Below are positions 1-11,290 of a DNA stretch of 64,000 nt, one piece after another. How positions within the stretch are numbered: the stretch's first letter is position 1; the number at the start of each line of letters is the position of its first letter. The position numbers and the translations under genes were made by a program. Source of the stretch: Gibbula magus (lineage: Eukaryota; Mollusca; Gastropoda; Trochida; Trochidae); the NCBI GenBank assembly GCA_936450465.1, contig OW388297.1, positions 26,306,387 to 26,370,386 of the forward strand. Reading direction: 5' to 3'. The notes beneath the pieces were generated by a model. It saw only the letters and a program-made list of their open reading frames with translations. It was not told the DNA's origin and searched no databases.

Positions 1-2
1 TT

Positions 3-1136
3 GTGTTCTGGCCTGCAATGTCAAGTGACATTCGGCAATATGTCGAATCCTGTGAAATATGCGCATGTTACAGCGACAAGCAATCACCCGAGCCACTGTT
101 CATGCATGAAATTCCGAACTATCCATGGGAGAAGGTGGGAACTGATCTGTTCACATTCGAAAACCGTGAATACCTGATCACAGTGGACTTCTATAGCAAC
201 TTCTTCGAGGTTGACTACCTGCACGAGACAACATCTGCAAATGTCATCAAGAAGCTGAAACACCACTTTGCCCGCCATGGGATTCCCGAAACTGTAGTAA
301 GTGATGGTGGACCACAATTCACCAGTGACAAGTTCAATAATTTCAGCAATCAGTGGGACTTTATTCATCAATTTTCCAGCCCAGGCAACAGCAAGGCAAA
401 TGGAGCTGCCGAGGCTGCAGTAAAGATTGCTAAACGGGTGATGAAGAAGTGCAGAGCGTCACATCAAGATCCATACATTGGACTTCTGAATGTACGTAAT
501 ACGCCAACAGAAGGCTTGAAGTCGAGTCCTACTCAACGCCTGTTTGGTCGTCGCACTCGAACATTGATTCCTTCAACTCACAGCGTTCTTAAACCGTCTG
601 AGGATGAGAAGGAACAACTGGAAAATAAACGTCATGATGTCCTCGAACGTCATAATAGGAAGTACGCGGGTCACCCTCTCAAACCGCTACAACCTGGAGA
701 TACAGTCCGTCTTCAACCTATTCAAACCGGGAAGAAGGAGTGGACTGAAGCAACTGTTGAACGTCAAATCAAAGCTAGAACCTACACTGTCAAGACTCCT
801 GCTGGAAAGACGCTGCGTCGTAATCGTCAGCAACTACGTCTCACTCAAAAGTCTCGTCCCAATGAGAATCCTATGACTGAACGTCCAGTCTCGACACCTG
901 TAGTGGCAAGCTACAAATCAACAGCAAGGGAAGGTACTCCTGTCAAGTCATCTGTCAAGTCATCTGTCAAGTCATCTGTCAAGGCAACAGTGAAGACACC
1001 GGTCAAGTCACCTGTAACGATACCTACAGAACAGTCATCAGTTCAGCAAACATCAAGATCAGGCCGATGTATCAAACCTGTGAAAAAACTTGACTTGTTG
1101 TGTAATCACATGTCTATCCCAATCCATGTCATGTAA
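3..1136 (+). CDS. Ty3/gypsy retrotransposon integrase, C-terminal part of pol (5' cut by window edge)
   Basis: This frame is open to the left edge, so it is the end of a longer Gag-Pol reading frame; the first codon is GTG and no true start is visible. Integrase joins element cDNA to host DNA. Residues 1-22 hold the end of the H2C2 zinc finger (FWPAM, then C17-x2-C20). The catalytic core follows with D48 (GTDLF), D101 (SDGGPQF) and E137 (NGAAEA); the D101-E137 spacing is the canonical 35 residues. RNTPTEGLKSSPTQRLFGRRT (about 167-187) is typical of Mag/K02A2.6-like integrases. A GPY/F-like C-terminal module lies around 227-280 (LQPGDTVRLQP ... LRRNRQQLRL). The tail is Ser/Thr/Lys-rich with tandem VKSS repeats. 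No stop or frameshift interrupts the visible part, so it may be relatively young. A 3' UTR, polypurine tract and LTR follow in the expected order. Confidence 0.93.
   Translation: MFWPAMSSDIRQYVESCEICACYSDKQSPEPLFMHEIPNYPWEKVGTDLFTFENREYLITVDFYSNFFEVDYLHETTSANVIKKLKHHFARHGIPETVVSDGGPQFTSDKFNNFSNQWDFIHQFSSPGNSKANGAAEAAVKIAKRVMKKCRASHQDPYIGLLNVRNTPTEGLKSSPTQRLFGRRTRTLIPSTHSVLKPSEDEKEQLENKRHDVLERHNRKYAGHPLKPLQPGDTVRLQPIQTGKKEWTEATVERQIKARTYTVKTPAGKTLRRNRQQLRLTQKSRPNENPMTERPVSTPVVASYKSTAREGTPVKSSVKSSVKSSVKATVKTPVKSPVTIPTEQSSVQQTSRSGRCIKPVKKLDLLCNHMSIPIHVM
941..988 (+). repeat. 12-bp in-frame tandem repeat in the integrase tail
   Basis: TGTCAAGTCATC occurs three times in a row and a fourth, diverged unit follows. 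The unit is a multiple of three, so it adds VKSS steps to the protein without breaking the frame. It lies in the low-complexity tail beyond the conserved domains, where length changes are probably tolerated. Confidence 0.85.
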
Positions 1137-1510
1137 GTGTACAGTGTATAATATCACTCTGAAATGTGAAAACCCATTTCAATGTGGATTTGGAGAAGTG
1201 AAGTGTGTTTAGTGTAAATGTGATGTGTAATACTCATGATAACTTGGAGTGTGAAAACCCACTTCAATCATAAGGATTTGTGAATCTCCTTGAAATCAAG
1301 ACCCAAAGTAAAGAATCACATTGACTTTAAATGAACATCTAGTGTTTTAAAATCATAAAGGACTCTATAAGTAATTTACTAGACTTCTGGTATATGATCT
1401 TGTATGTTTGACTTGTATTCACTTTGTAATCTACCATCTGGTATCTTTATTACCAATTTTCTCATTGTGAGACCTTCCTATGAGATAAGTAGTTGTACAA
1501 CTTCTCTTAA
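1137..1510 (+). other. 3' untranslated region of the Ty3/gypsy element
   Basis: This AT-rich stretch lies between the pol stop codon and the polypurine tract and has no ORF. It holds two diverged copies of a phrase containing GTGTGAAAACCCACTTCAAT (near 1160 and 1247), a small local duplication. Its assignment rests on position only. Confidence 0.6.
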
Positions 1511-1520
1511 AGAGGGGGGA
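1511..1520 (+). promoter_or_regulatory. Polypurine tract (plus-strand primer site)
   Basis: AGAGGGGGGA lies directly before the TG that opens the LTR. This is the expected place and composition for the tract that primes plus-strand DNA synthesis in LTR retroelements. Confidence 0.8.
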
Positions 1521-1704
1521 TGTTACGTGAATCGCTACTTCAATATAAAATCACTGTACATCAGAGTTACCTCCCCTTAACTATATGTGTACTACGTCAT
1601 GTACTTATGAGTGAGTCGCCATTAAATGAAGTCGCTGGATAAACAACCTGTCTGTTGTTTATGAAGTTATGAATCTCAGTGTTGATGACCCACAACACGT
1701 AACA
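1521..1704 (+). repeat. 3' LTR of the Ty3/gypsy element
   Basis: The LTR starts TGTTACGTG immediately after the polypurine tract and ends CACGTAACA, the exact reverse complement, giving a 9-bp terminal inverted repeat with the canonical TG...CA ends. At 184 bp it is short. TATAAAA at 1544-1550 is a candidate promoter TATA box. The 5' LTR lies outside the window, so neither LTR-LTR divergence nor target-site duplication can be checked. The flank after it begins AATAT. Confidence 0.8.
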
Positions 1705-4080
1705 AATATTACACTTGTAAGTTAAAAAACGACAACTAAGAATCACCAGACGATGAAGAACAACCACAAGCTTGGACGTATTCAGATCAATATGTTGTAA
1801 CTCACGTAATCAATAATCGGAAATAACCAGTTTTCCGATAAGGCCATGATACTTCTGTAATTCATGCCTCCATTCCATTCTTCTTGGACTATTTGGAACT
1901 GAGAAGGTGGCTTTTCGGTTTTAAGGCTTATTTGAATGCGGATTCTACTCAGACGTTTGGATATGTTTAAATAGTTATTGTTAGGAGAAACAGTGGTGTA
2001 TTATTACTATTTGTTTCCTAACTAACGCACATAATATCATTTGTTTCTTTTTCTTCTTTTTTTGTAGTTCTGTTTAGTTGACTTTCTTAACGATTAAACA
2101 TGTATGTGTCATCCATGTGAAAAATAAACTACATGCATTTATTACATTAATGCTCGTCATCATACATTGGGTGATTGGTCACTATTTTGCCCTATATAGA
2201 AAGATCAAATCAAATCAAATACAATTAATTTTCCAATTCCCCCTGCACTGTCATACGATTCGTCCTGTGGTGTTCGAGCTCTGTTGTACCAGTTCTGAAA
2301 ACCTCTGTGTTTTGGGCGTCTTAAACTCCACAGGGGAAGTGGCGTCATTGTCAGAATTGAAATGCCTTTGAACTCATGGATCCCCAACCACCAATCAAAA
2401 TGTCCCTGATACGTCATTCATTCATTATCACGTCATGGATATATGGACCATTGCAGACGGTTTCTGGATATCACCGACAGTGTTTGAGATACTCTGAAAG
2501 TGTAAATTTGGGGTTGTGAATATAAAAACAAAATAAAAAGATGATTTTTTTAAAATTTAATTCACACATTGTCAATGAAAATATTGTCTCATGGGAAAAC
2601 AAATGTAAACGTTTAAAAACATCAGTCTAGTTAAGATAAGGATACCAATTTATTTATTTATTTTAGATTACTTCATTGGATAAAATGCTTGATATAACTA
2701 AGGGCATGTCTGCCGATTGTTCTGTATTTATCGAAAGTTAGATATAGGAAAGTAACTTAATATTTCCATTTCATGGCAACCCCTTTGTTCCAATTTGTTC
2801 CTAAGCCGATTCAAGAATGTGATAACTCAGCACAGCATGGTTGCTTTGCCAATTTGTAGTCTACTGGACACAGACTGATTTAAGGCCAAATATATACATT
2901 GTCGACTCTGTCTCCAGTCTTAGCCTCTCCGAAGGAATTGTCAACAAGAGAGACACAATCGATAGAAATAGAGACTGGTGTATAACAGTACATAACTGAA
3001 GATGGTTCGGCCTTTATTGAAAGTTAAATATATGAAATACACCAGATATTTCCACTTCATGGCTCACCTTATTTGTCCCTAAGCCCATTCAAGAATAGGA
3101 TAACACAACACAGCATGGTTGCTTAGGCAAATTGTATCGACTGGAAACAGACTGATTCAAAGCCAAATATATACATTGCCGCCTGTGTCTCCAGATACAG
3201 CTTATCAGAATGAATATGTCAACACAGGAAATCGATAGAAACAGAGACCTTGTCCACACTTCAGGCACGTCCTCAGAAAATTACTTCACCTTAATGGAAT
3301 ATGAATCAACAAAAATGCAGTGATAAATGTTGAAGAATGTCCTCTTAACGTCATTCAATCATATAATCTGATAGAGTTTTGTCACTTCTTGAAATAGAAG
3401 ATAAAAATGTTCTTGAAATCATTCGTCTAGGAAATTAACATCACTTATTTGACGTACAGTGCACCTGTGGCCCAAAATGGAACATATTTCATACACTTTT
3501 AAACAAGATGGTTCTCATTGAAATAAATTCAAAATGAAGAGTACATTCCGTCTCATGTTACTTGTTACTTATAATAATTTACAGCTAAGCTCTGAGAGGT
3601 TCATCATCTCATGAGATATCTGTTCTCTTATCTTCTGACCTCTGACTTGGGCTGATATGACGGAAAAGTAATCTTTTCCAAATTCATTCATATGATAAAC
3701 GAGATATATATTTACTCTTAAAGTAACACTCCAAAAAAAACTTGATATATTCGAATAACCTAGTTAATTGAAAAGTCGAATACATGATTGGACTAATTGA
3801 ACTCTTGAAGTCGTTTCACTTATCTGAGGGACTTTGAAAATGTAACACCAATGTATAGACATCAGATTTGATTCAAGCAGGAACAGTTCGAGTCATTGAT
3901 TATTGAACAATCGTAAAATATTATACTGTGGTAGGCATGAAGCATGTCGAAGTATCCAGTTCTATATTTAACAGTTTCCCTCAGTAGAAAGGTATTGAAA
4001 CATGTAATTGATATGTACTGTTTTTAAACTCCATACATTTATTTCAAAAGAAGACATCTTTTGCAAATCCCAACGACAAA
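1705..4080 (+). repeat. Large mosaic repeat, copy I, segments a and B (forward)
   Basis: This DNA is non-coding. Its first part (about 1765-2350) matches the reverse complement of about 16860-17520; for example, the phrase around ATCGGAAATAACCAG ... GATAAGGCCATGAT near 1818 matches 17400-17460, and AATGCTCGTCATCATACATTGG at 2148 recurs inverted at 17055. The B part (2770-3700) recurs forward at 46080-47080 and inverted at 16140-16700 and 40620-40960. Identity looks like roughly 75-90 percent with many indels. No ORF here looks real. Confidence 0.8.
2779..3255 (+). repeat. Internal tandem duplication within segment B (two units, about 285 bp apart)
   Basis: The phrase CCTAAGCCGATTCAAGAAT ... 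CAGACTGATT ... AAATATATACATTG ... ATCGATAGAAA...AGAGAC occurs at 2779-2982 and again at 3067-3255 in diverged form. The forward copy at 46090-46530 is also doubled, while the inverted copies at 16420-16640 and 40640-40820 have one unit. Unit number therefore distinguishes lineages of the large repeat. Confidence 0.75.
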
Positions 4081-5575
4081 ACAAAATAATCACTGATTCA
4101 ATAACAAATCAGTTTTCCTTTAGTTATATATGAAGATCAGGTTTGTGCAGTCTGATTAAGATCGACTCAATTCCAAAGAATAAAATCCGCAAAATAGTGT
4201 ATCTACCGGGATTCGAAATGGTTTAAGAGATTCCTGGCAACCAGGTCTGATGACACCCAAATATAGGCGCGTGTTCTACACCAGTTAATGCAGAAAAGGA
4301 CAGTTAATCGCTGGCCAATCACATCATAGTTATAAACAATTGTCCTTTTGAACGCATTTGGAATTAGTCGTATACACCGTCCAAATGAAATGGAAACAGA
4401 CAAAATGATGGCTTTAAACATGCATTTTTAGCCTAATTTATTGTTAGATACAGGCCTTAAAAATAGTATTGTCTACTATGCATTCCATGTCATTGTTGTT
4501 GCTCATGTAATAAGTGTGTTTTCTTATGTTCTTAACTCTTGATGTACACAAAAGTAGTTGTTAGTACTATCTTATCTTATCTTTGTAATCTAGGAATCGA
4601 CTCCTGCAGTCGTTAGATGAAATATCATTACCCTTTTAATATCTAAGAATCGACCCCTGTAGTCGGCAAATTAGTTAGAGAAACTATTTGAAAACCCCTC
4701 AACTTTTAGAAATTTGCACATATAGTCAGTAGATACAATATCATAACCCTTCACAAACTAGGAATCGACCCCTATTACAATTATGTTAGATACATCCACA
4801 CGAGATGACAACCATTCACAAACTAGGAATTGAAGACTATACACCGAAGGTTTAACAGACAGGTTAGAAAACCTAAAAAAAAAAAAATTCCTAGATTGTG
4901 AGCATTCTCAGATTGCTAGGGTTGAACAATCTGCAGATTGTTTAGACAATCACAAGCTCACAATCTGCAGATCGCCGTTTTGAGGGCATTTGGAACAACG
5001 TAACCACGTTCCAAATGTTACAAAAAGATGAATGGAATGCTGTTTGGAGTTACTCGCCCTTAGCTTCTCGCACTTAAACATTCTGTTGGAGGTTTTGTTA
5101 TTGGCTAACTGAATTGCGTCAGAACATGTGAGCATTCTGGCCATCATCAGACTGTTTGGACAATATCCAAGCAGATTCGACATATAACTTGCAGCTTTTA
5201 ATCATTGGAAAACGGTCAATCAGACTGAGGTTAAAAAACAAATAGCTAAGTAGTTATTATTTGGTTAAGATGATAAATTAAGTTTTTTTATATAAATACG
5301 TTTTGAAGCTGTTTGAAAGAGTATTTAACATCATGACATTGGTGATTACTATTTCAATGAATCGAACATAATGATAATTTGGGTGTTCACATCGTACGAA
5401 GCTATCCAACAATTGGTAATAATTATTTCGGTAAAAGAAATTGCCAACAAAGCAACTGCATGGAAAACAGCTATTACTCCACCACAAGTTTAAATGATTT
5501 CGGTGGGATTCATCAACATTGTTCAGAGCAGTTCTCAACTCCCGAGGTCCGACCTCACTTTTTGATTTAAAGTTG
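4081..5575 (+). repeat. Large mosaic repeat, copy I, region between B and A
   Basis: This non-coding stretch joins segments B and A. The part 5110-5560 matches the reverse complement of 40370-40640 (shared phrases TCAGAACATG.GAGCAT, CATCAGACTGTTTG, AATCAGACTGAGGTT and AAGAAATTGCC.ACAAAGCAACTGCA). Around 4920-4980, AATCTGCAGATTG-type inverted repeats could form hairpins. The short frames at 4950-5183 and 5278-5570 are chance ORFs on either strand. Confidence 0.65.
4588..4845 (+). repeat. Degenerate short tandem repeat with core CTAGGAATCGACCCCT
   Basis: Variants of CTAGGAATCGACCCCT occur near 4590, 4642, 4757 and (decayed) 4823, with a weaker unit near 4705. Spacing is about 50-66 bp, and partly conserved text (GATACAATATCATAACCCTT) lies between. 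Too decayed for an exact unit. Confidence 0.6.
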
Positions 5576-6700
5576 ATATTCTGTATGTCTTGACGAATGA
5601 GTATTTGGGTGTAAGTAATGGTGTTCCCTTTGTGTTAATTTGTCAATTCATAATAAGTTATTTATATTTATATGAATGATTGACAAACATGGTGTAAGGA
5701 TCTAAACCGTCACCATACATGTCGTCTTTAAAACTACGAAGCCTTACAAACAGTTCAATATATCTATATTCCTTTATAACTTCCTTCCAACATAAGTTGC
5801 AGCATCAGCCATCAAATTTAAATTGATTATTCTAAAATTGCATATCTTAATCTTGGTCATTGATCATGTCAAATAGTGCTTTTATTGAATCTTCGTTCAT
5901 TCTTTGTTTGCCCATTCAAGCATCTTCCTTTACTTAAAAAAGCCTCGAATTTCAAAGCTCAGTTAGCCTTACACAGGTGAAAGTCCCACACATTTACAGA
6001 GTAAGGACTCTCTTAATCCGTCGTAAACCGCCTTAAAATACCTGTAGGGGCAAAAGGCAAAGGACGAAGGTAAATCTATCCCAGGTACAACATGTAAAAT
6101 GTTAATAAAGCAACGGGGGGCGATTCTAAAAGAGCGCATAAACCCAATGGGGAAAGAGGCAAAGGAAAATATATTTTAAGGAGCAAGATGCAAAGGCAAT
6201 ATTTATTCTATCATAGGCAAAATGGCATAAACATCCCATGAGCAAAGGGGCAAAGGGAGATCATATTTCCAATTTATGATGCCGCTTCAAAAAAACAATT
6301 TAACATGTTATTTGACTTATCATTTCATCATTCATATCTTATTAGATTGTAAAGTCTAACATTTGACACGTTCAATGTGTTGCCGACACACCCACATTAA
6401 CCATGCATCTTTTATTTTTATAACCACAAAAGGCGCTTTCGCAACAATACAATTTTCAAGGAAGAATCAAAGTCACGTCATTAAAACTGCTTCTTTGCCC
6501 AACTGACATCCAATCTGGGGGTTGATCGTTATTGATATCTCAATGGATTTTTAAATCATTGGGAGAAGATCAATAACGAAAGGAAGCTAAGTACTGTAGT
6601 GGGAAAACAGGTCAAGGTGTTTCACCACAAATGTCATGAATTTTTAAAAGTAGTTTGATTATTTTAGTTGAATTGACTAAAACAAGGCGTCTCCCTGACG
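5576..6700 (+). repeat. Large mosaic repeat, copy I, segment A with purine-rich CAAAGGGG tract
   Basis: This segment matches 48300-49520 and 51580-51720 forward, and 14980-15860 and 39366-40345 inverted. Its hallmark at about 6040-6260 is a degenerate purine-rich array built on GGGGCAAAGGCAAATAT. Conserved flanks are AAACTACGAAG.CTTACAAACAGTTCAATAT (near 5730) and TGATCATGTCAA (near 5860). It is non-coding. Confidence 0.8.
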
Positions 6701-7610
6701 ACAATATTTGTGCTAGTAAATATATAATTCCCATTAATATTTTAAACTTTTAAAATGTGTACATGGCTGATTAAAAAAGCATGTTTCTGTATATGTGTAG
6801 GCAGGTTTGTGTCTCATTCAAGTTGTCGTGTTTTAATGTGTGGTTACTTCTAATCTCCTATTTGTCGCCAGGAGTACAAATAGTACATTTATTTTCAGGG
6901 TCATAAACTGGTAAAATTACTTCATGTTAAAATGTTATAAATGAAATTCCTACATAAGTGTGTATGGGATGTATCGGGGTCCCTGTGTATTTCAAAGTAT
7001 GAAATCATCAGATATCTTGAGAGGCATTAGTTGAAAACTGTTGGTGTTTGAAGGTTACAGTCGAGAGTCCATATAACTGCATTAGGAAGATATTCAGGAG
7101 AAGTCAGCTTGTAGCTTTAATTTGGTGAAAGCTACTGTTAAGGCTGGATATGTGTTTGCAATATAGAATACCCATTTAACAGAACTAGTTTTGAGAATAG
7201 ACACGATGATTCAAAAAAGAAAAAGAAAATAACAAACAAAACAATTGAAGCCATATGAATAAACGTAATAAGAAAAAAAACGTTTTGTCTGAATATTGTT
7301 TTCACGGAACATTTATTCATAATTTATCGTTCTTGTCATATATGTGACCTAGATGTGAAGTTCTATGAATAAATGAATATTGTCTAAGATTGTAGATTGG
7401 AGAATAGTAAGAGTAGTTTTGACTTGCATTATTTATATTCATATCCCTCGTAACATTTATTATAAATAATGTGTTTAAAAGGTAATGAAACTCACTACTA
7501 ATGGGATAACAATGACACCATGACGTATGTATTTAAAAACACAAAATCGGATCGAATTTTTTATGAGTAAAGGATAAGAGATGAATCGAAATGCGCTATA
7601 GGTTTGTTAG
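6701..7610 (+). repeat. Large mosaic repeat, copy I, segment A'
   Basis: Matches 51840-52715 forward: GTGTGTATGGGATGT at 6958 and 52138, ATCATCAGATATCTT near 7005 and 52211, and TCTATGAATAAATGAATATTGTCT at 7362 and 52605. Its reverse complement is recognisable at 13930-14110. The short minus-strand frame at 7138-7320 is AT-rich and unsupported. Confidence 0.75.
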
Positions 7611-9510
7611 CTCACGACGATGTTCACGTAGGCAAAGGCAAGGTAGACACGGGTATATATTTGACCTTAACCAACATTTCACAGTACGATTTTTCAATCA
7701 AGAACTAACTTTCCAAGCAAAAGAAACGGTACAAAGGTGAATTCACAAATGATGTGTCAACGAATTGAAATTTTTACACAGTGTTTTTCAAAAGACATAG
7801 TACTAACAATACAATATACAATATAAGTACTATACCCTGATGAATGAAATTATCTATACCGATGATAAACAAAGACATTAAAAATCGACTGTATCCGACA
7901 GCAATATTGTGGTTTGGTAGCGTGTTTCTGTTATAAGCTAGTTTATTTCAAACGGATAGTTTCAAGTCAGTTCTTTCCATGTAACAGTCTGAAAGACATT
8001 AACTGTGGGAAAAACTTATTTATTGAAAAGAAAGTGATTTTTTAAAGAAATGTTATTCTTGTACCGTTACATTTTGTATTGACATTTGGATCATTAGAAT
8101 CATCGAAGTGAAGTCAAATGCATGTATTAAGAGCGTTGGAGGCAGTCAATGGCATCATGATGTCATCATCCAAGTGACAACGAAGTCTCTCTGTAGTCCT
8201 GTATTTCAGCTGACATTCTCTCTTGAAGTGTCTGGCAAATACTTCAAAAGAACCGCTTCACATTATGATTAGGTTTATGTTGCTATAGGGGTACTGGTCA
8301 TTTTGGGCTTGACTGGATTGGTGCATGCCCCACGAAACGACTAATCTAGTCTTTTATAGGTTTTGTATAACTCCTTCAGGTTCATACAACACATTATTTG
8401 ATATTTAAAGCATCCCTCATCAAAGCTAGGTTTAAAAAAGACGTAAGGCAAATATCTAAGAGTTTCTCATTTGACTGATTTATCATATGATAAGTGATTA
8501 TTGTGAAAGCTGTGAATTGGAAACAAAGACTCTTTGTTCTTTCGTATAGAGAAATGTCATATTGACAGCGTTCAATATTTTTGAGAGGTGGAATTTGTGT
8601 TTACTGTCTGAACAGAATGTTGCAAAAATGATATTATAATATAATTTCATAAACATTTAGGCAATATTATTGCAATATATTGAACGTTGTCGCTGGTAAA
8701 GATTTTTTTTTTTTAAAACGAAGATAATAGATATTTAAAATGATTTTTGAAATTGTATATATATTCGATGCATTCCTAAAAGCACAAACTGAAGATTTGA
8801 CAAAGACATTCATTAATAATTCTTTAATTTGATTTTATAATTCTTCATTTTCAGAAAAAAATTCAGTCATCTGTTGTCAAATCAAAAAGGTATTGATAAA
8901 TGTGTACACTATGTTTGGTTCAAACCGAAATATTTGTAACTGCTCAGCTTGTTCGATTCGTTTGGTTTCATAAATAATGTTATTGTTACTAATTCCTCCT
9001 AGTTAAAACATCCTGGATACCAGGGTAGTTTGGTTTGCCAAAAACATTATAATACGTATTTGATACCGATTATAAACACAGAAAAGATAAAATAATGCAA
9101 TAATGTACTGGAAGTGAAGCCTTGGTGTCATAACGAACGGCAGCCATTGTTGAGGACGTAAAGGAAAACGCTGATTAGATATATAGACATTATATATATA
9201 TATAGTCATAGACCTTTCTGTGCATTAGTTATATTAAAAGTGTATCGAGCCTTATGAGGGGATAGTATCCAGGGGTTCAGTTTCAAAGTGAAGCGAGCGA
9301 AACAAAGTACCCTAGTTTCCAGGATGAGTTAGAAAAGTAACAATAATTCGTTCGTGGTAATGAGTCATCAAGGTGAAAGCAATATATAGAGGTTATTTGT
9401 CCTTTCTTGTCTAAAACCATGTTTAACTCATCGAGTGAGGTAGAAAGGTCATAAGGTCATATTTTCATGAGTGGCGCAGCCACGAGTGAACATATATAAC
9501 TTTTCTAATT
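7611..9510 (+). repeat. Large mosaic repeat, copy I, segment E
   Basis: Matches 59960-61965: GACACGGGTATAT at 7647 and 60010, AAATACTTCAAA near 8240 and 60410, the TTCAGAAAA..TCAGTCATCTGTTGT phrase at 8850 and 60860, and the end GAGGTTCAGTTTCAAA.GAAGCGAG near 9275 and 61885. Partial copies lie at 22318-22600 (forward) and at 29780-29920 and 37737-38470 (inverted). It is non-coding. Confidence 0.78.
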
Positions 9511-9599
9511 AATTAATAATCAAATTTTAATTTGTCTTTAGCTTTTTAGTTTAGTTTATTTTGCAAGCAATTTGTTTTCTTTGAAATCGTCAATATGTA

Positions 9600-10320
9600 T
9601 GCCAATCTTCCGTGATTGTATCGTTTAGCACAAATAATTTGTAATTTTCCAATCGATTTTTATTTACCAAGGATGTTCTCACCAGTGTGTATTTACAATT
9701 TGTGTTTTCAGAAAGTCCTACTGGAATGCAATATACATAAATTCATGTTAAAGTATTTTCACAATTTTATACTATTTAAAACTGTTTATTTTTGGAGAAA
9801 ATTGTTTCCCCAAATATCGTCTAAATACTGTATTCTTTCGTGATTGTATCGTTTGACACAATTGCAAGTTGTAGGTTGTCAACTGATTGTTCCCATCAAT
9901 TTGTATTTAGAATTTGTATTTCCAGGAAATATAACTGAAAATATCACATTGTAATAATGTTAAACAACATGCACAATTAAGGATCTGTAACAATGTGGCC
10001 ATATCATTTCCTCTTGTATTGTGGGTCACCGATCAATGGATTCTAAACAAATCGTCATCTTATTTAGCAGAATGGAGTGTGCATATGAATAGAGGCAGTC
10101 AGTAACTGGGATACCAATAATTCCCATCAAAAAGCTACTTCAGACTGTCACCTGTTATCGCAGGTGTAATAAAGGAGCCTTTCCAATAGCCATGGAACAA
10201 AAATGTCATCACAGAAGCACTGCTTCTTGCTAGTACAAACACGCGTTATTTCCCCAGATCAAGTACAATGTGGTGTTATGTTATATAGTGTGAGTTTCCT
10301 CCCGAATCCGACGTTCTGGT
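9600..10320 (+). repeat. Large mosaic repeat, copy I, segment C
   Basis: The segment runs from the TTTACAATTTGTGTTTTCAGAAA phrase (9695) through GTGGGTCACCGATCAATGGA (10020) and AGGCAGTCAGTAACTGGGATACCAA (10095) to the ACAATGTGGTGTTATGTTA end (10265). Other copies are 22800-22906 plus 26036-26640, 28860-29290 (inverted), 43990-44800 and 61966-64000. Two of these carry insertions that this copy lacks. It is non-coding. Confidence 0.78.
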
Positions 10321-11290
10321 TTCCTTTTTAATTCTTATACAATGATTTTCAAAATTGTTGTGTTTGTTATTTATTTGTTATGCAAGAGTATGAAGTTGCA
10401 AAGAATATATACACATCTATTTCTTGGTGTTTCTTGCTCATTTCTATGTAATGTACTCCCGTGCAAAAGAAACGTCTCAACATTTTTAAGAAAGTATAAA
10501 ACTTAATATTGTTTTCACAGAAAGTATAAATCAAATGCATATGATTGTATATGATTTTGTAGAGATGTACCCACAATGTCATATCTCAGAGTATGATATT
10601 TTTTATTTTGAATGTATCTTCAAATACAGAAGGTCCTGACATCGCTGTTTTAACATGCTTTTATTACCAGAATGTTTGTCATTTAAGTAGAACATTTATA
10701 AAATGTAGAAATTTAAATTTGTTTTAAAGATGTTGTCAACGTAGATAACCTTCTTGGATTGAAATGTTTTGACAAATCAGTATTGTAGGACGTCATAGCC
10801 CTATCGCTTAGTTAAGGAGATTCTGAAACGACAACATCTTAAAATGTGTTTATCTCAGGTGTATGAACATATAATGCTTTCAAACTCAGTATAGTTGGCT
10901 TTTGAAGATGTGATGGTGTGTCTCTGTTTAGTCATATGTATCACTCGTGATTTTAAACATCTTTTGTATGGTGACGTTTCTTGTGAGTTGACGATGTAAA
11001 TGTATTATCTAACATTTTCAATCAAGTTATGTGGCTTGTCTTCTGTTGTTAATTTATTATATGATATGCGTTAAAAGGCGAAAATTAAGTATTACAACAC
11101 ATACAGATTTGCCATAATATAAATTTTGTTTTCTACTACTTACTAATTTGGGGTATTGTGTTCAGGTCATCAACATTTTTAAGTGTTTGTATCATTTTGA
11201 CACTCAAATCTGTTTAATTTGAAATGTTGCAAACATAATAAAATCTATTATTCAACATTCGATTTTATGCAGCATTAAACATTGTTCTAT
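10321..11290 (+). repeat. Large mosaic repeat, copy I, segment D
   Basis: Parts match 41230-41560 forward (ACCAGAATGTTTG.CAT..AAGTA at 10668 and 41268; TTGTATGG.GACGTTTCTT at 10965 and 41480), the reverse complement of 19930-20700, and 27715-28000 forward (ATTACAACAC..AGATTTGCCAT.ATATAAATTT.GTT at 11090 and 27862). The minus-strand frame at 10367-10582 has no recognisable domain. Confidence 0.7.

Noticed and set aside
3..1136. Integrase read as a host or viral gene
   Set aside because: The order integrase, polypurine tract, LTR and the absence of an envelope frame after pol indicate an ordinary Ty3/gypsy retrotransposon.
4200..4300. tRNA-like B box (complement TTTCGAATCCC) near 4205 and a similar one near 40580
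   Set aside because: I could not form acceptor, anticodon and T arms with a usable anticodon. The matches may be chance or remnants of tRNA-derived repeats.
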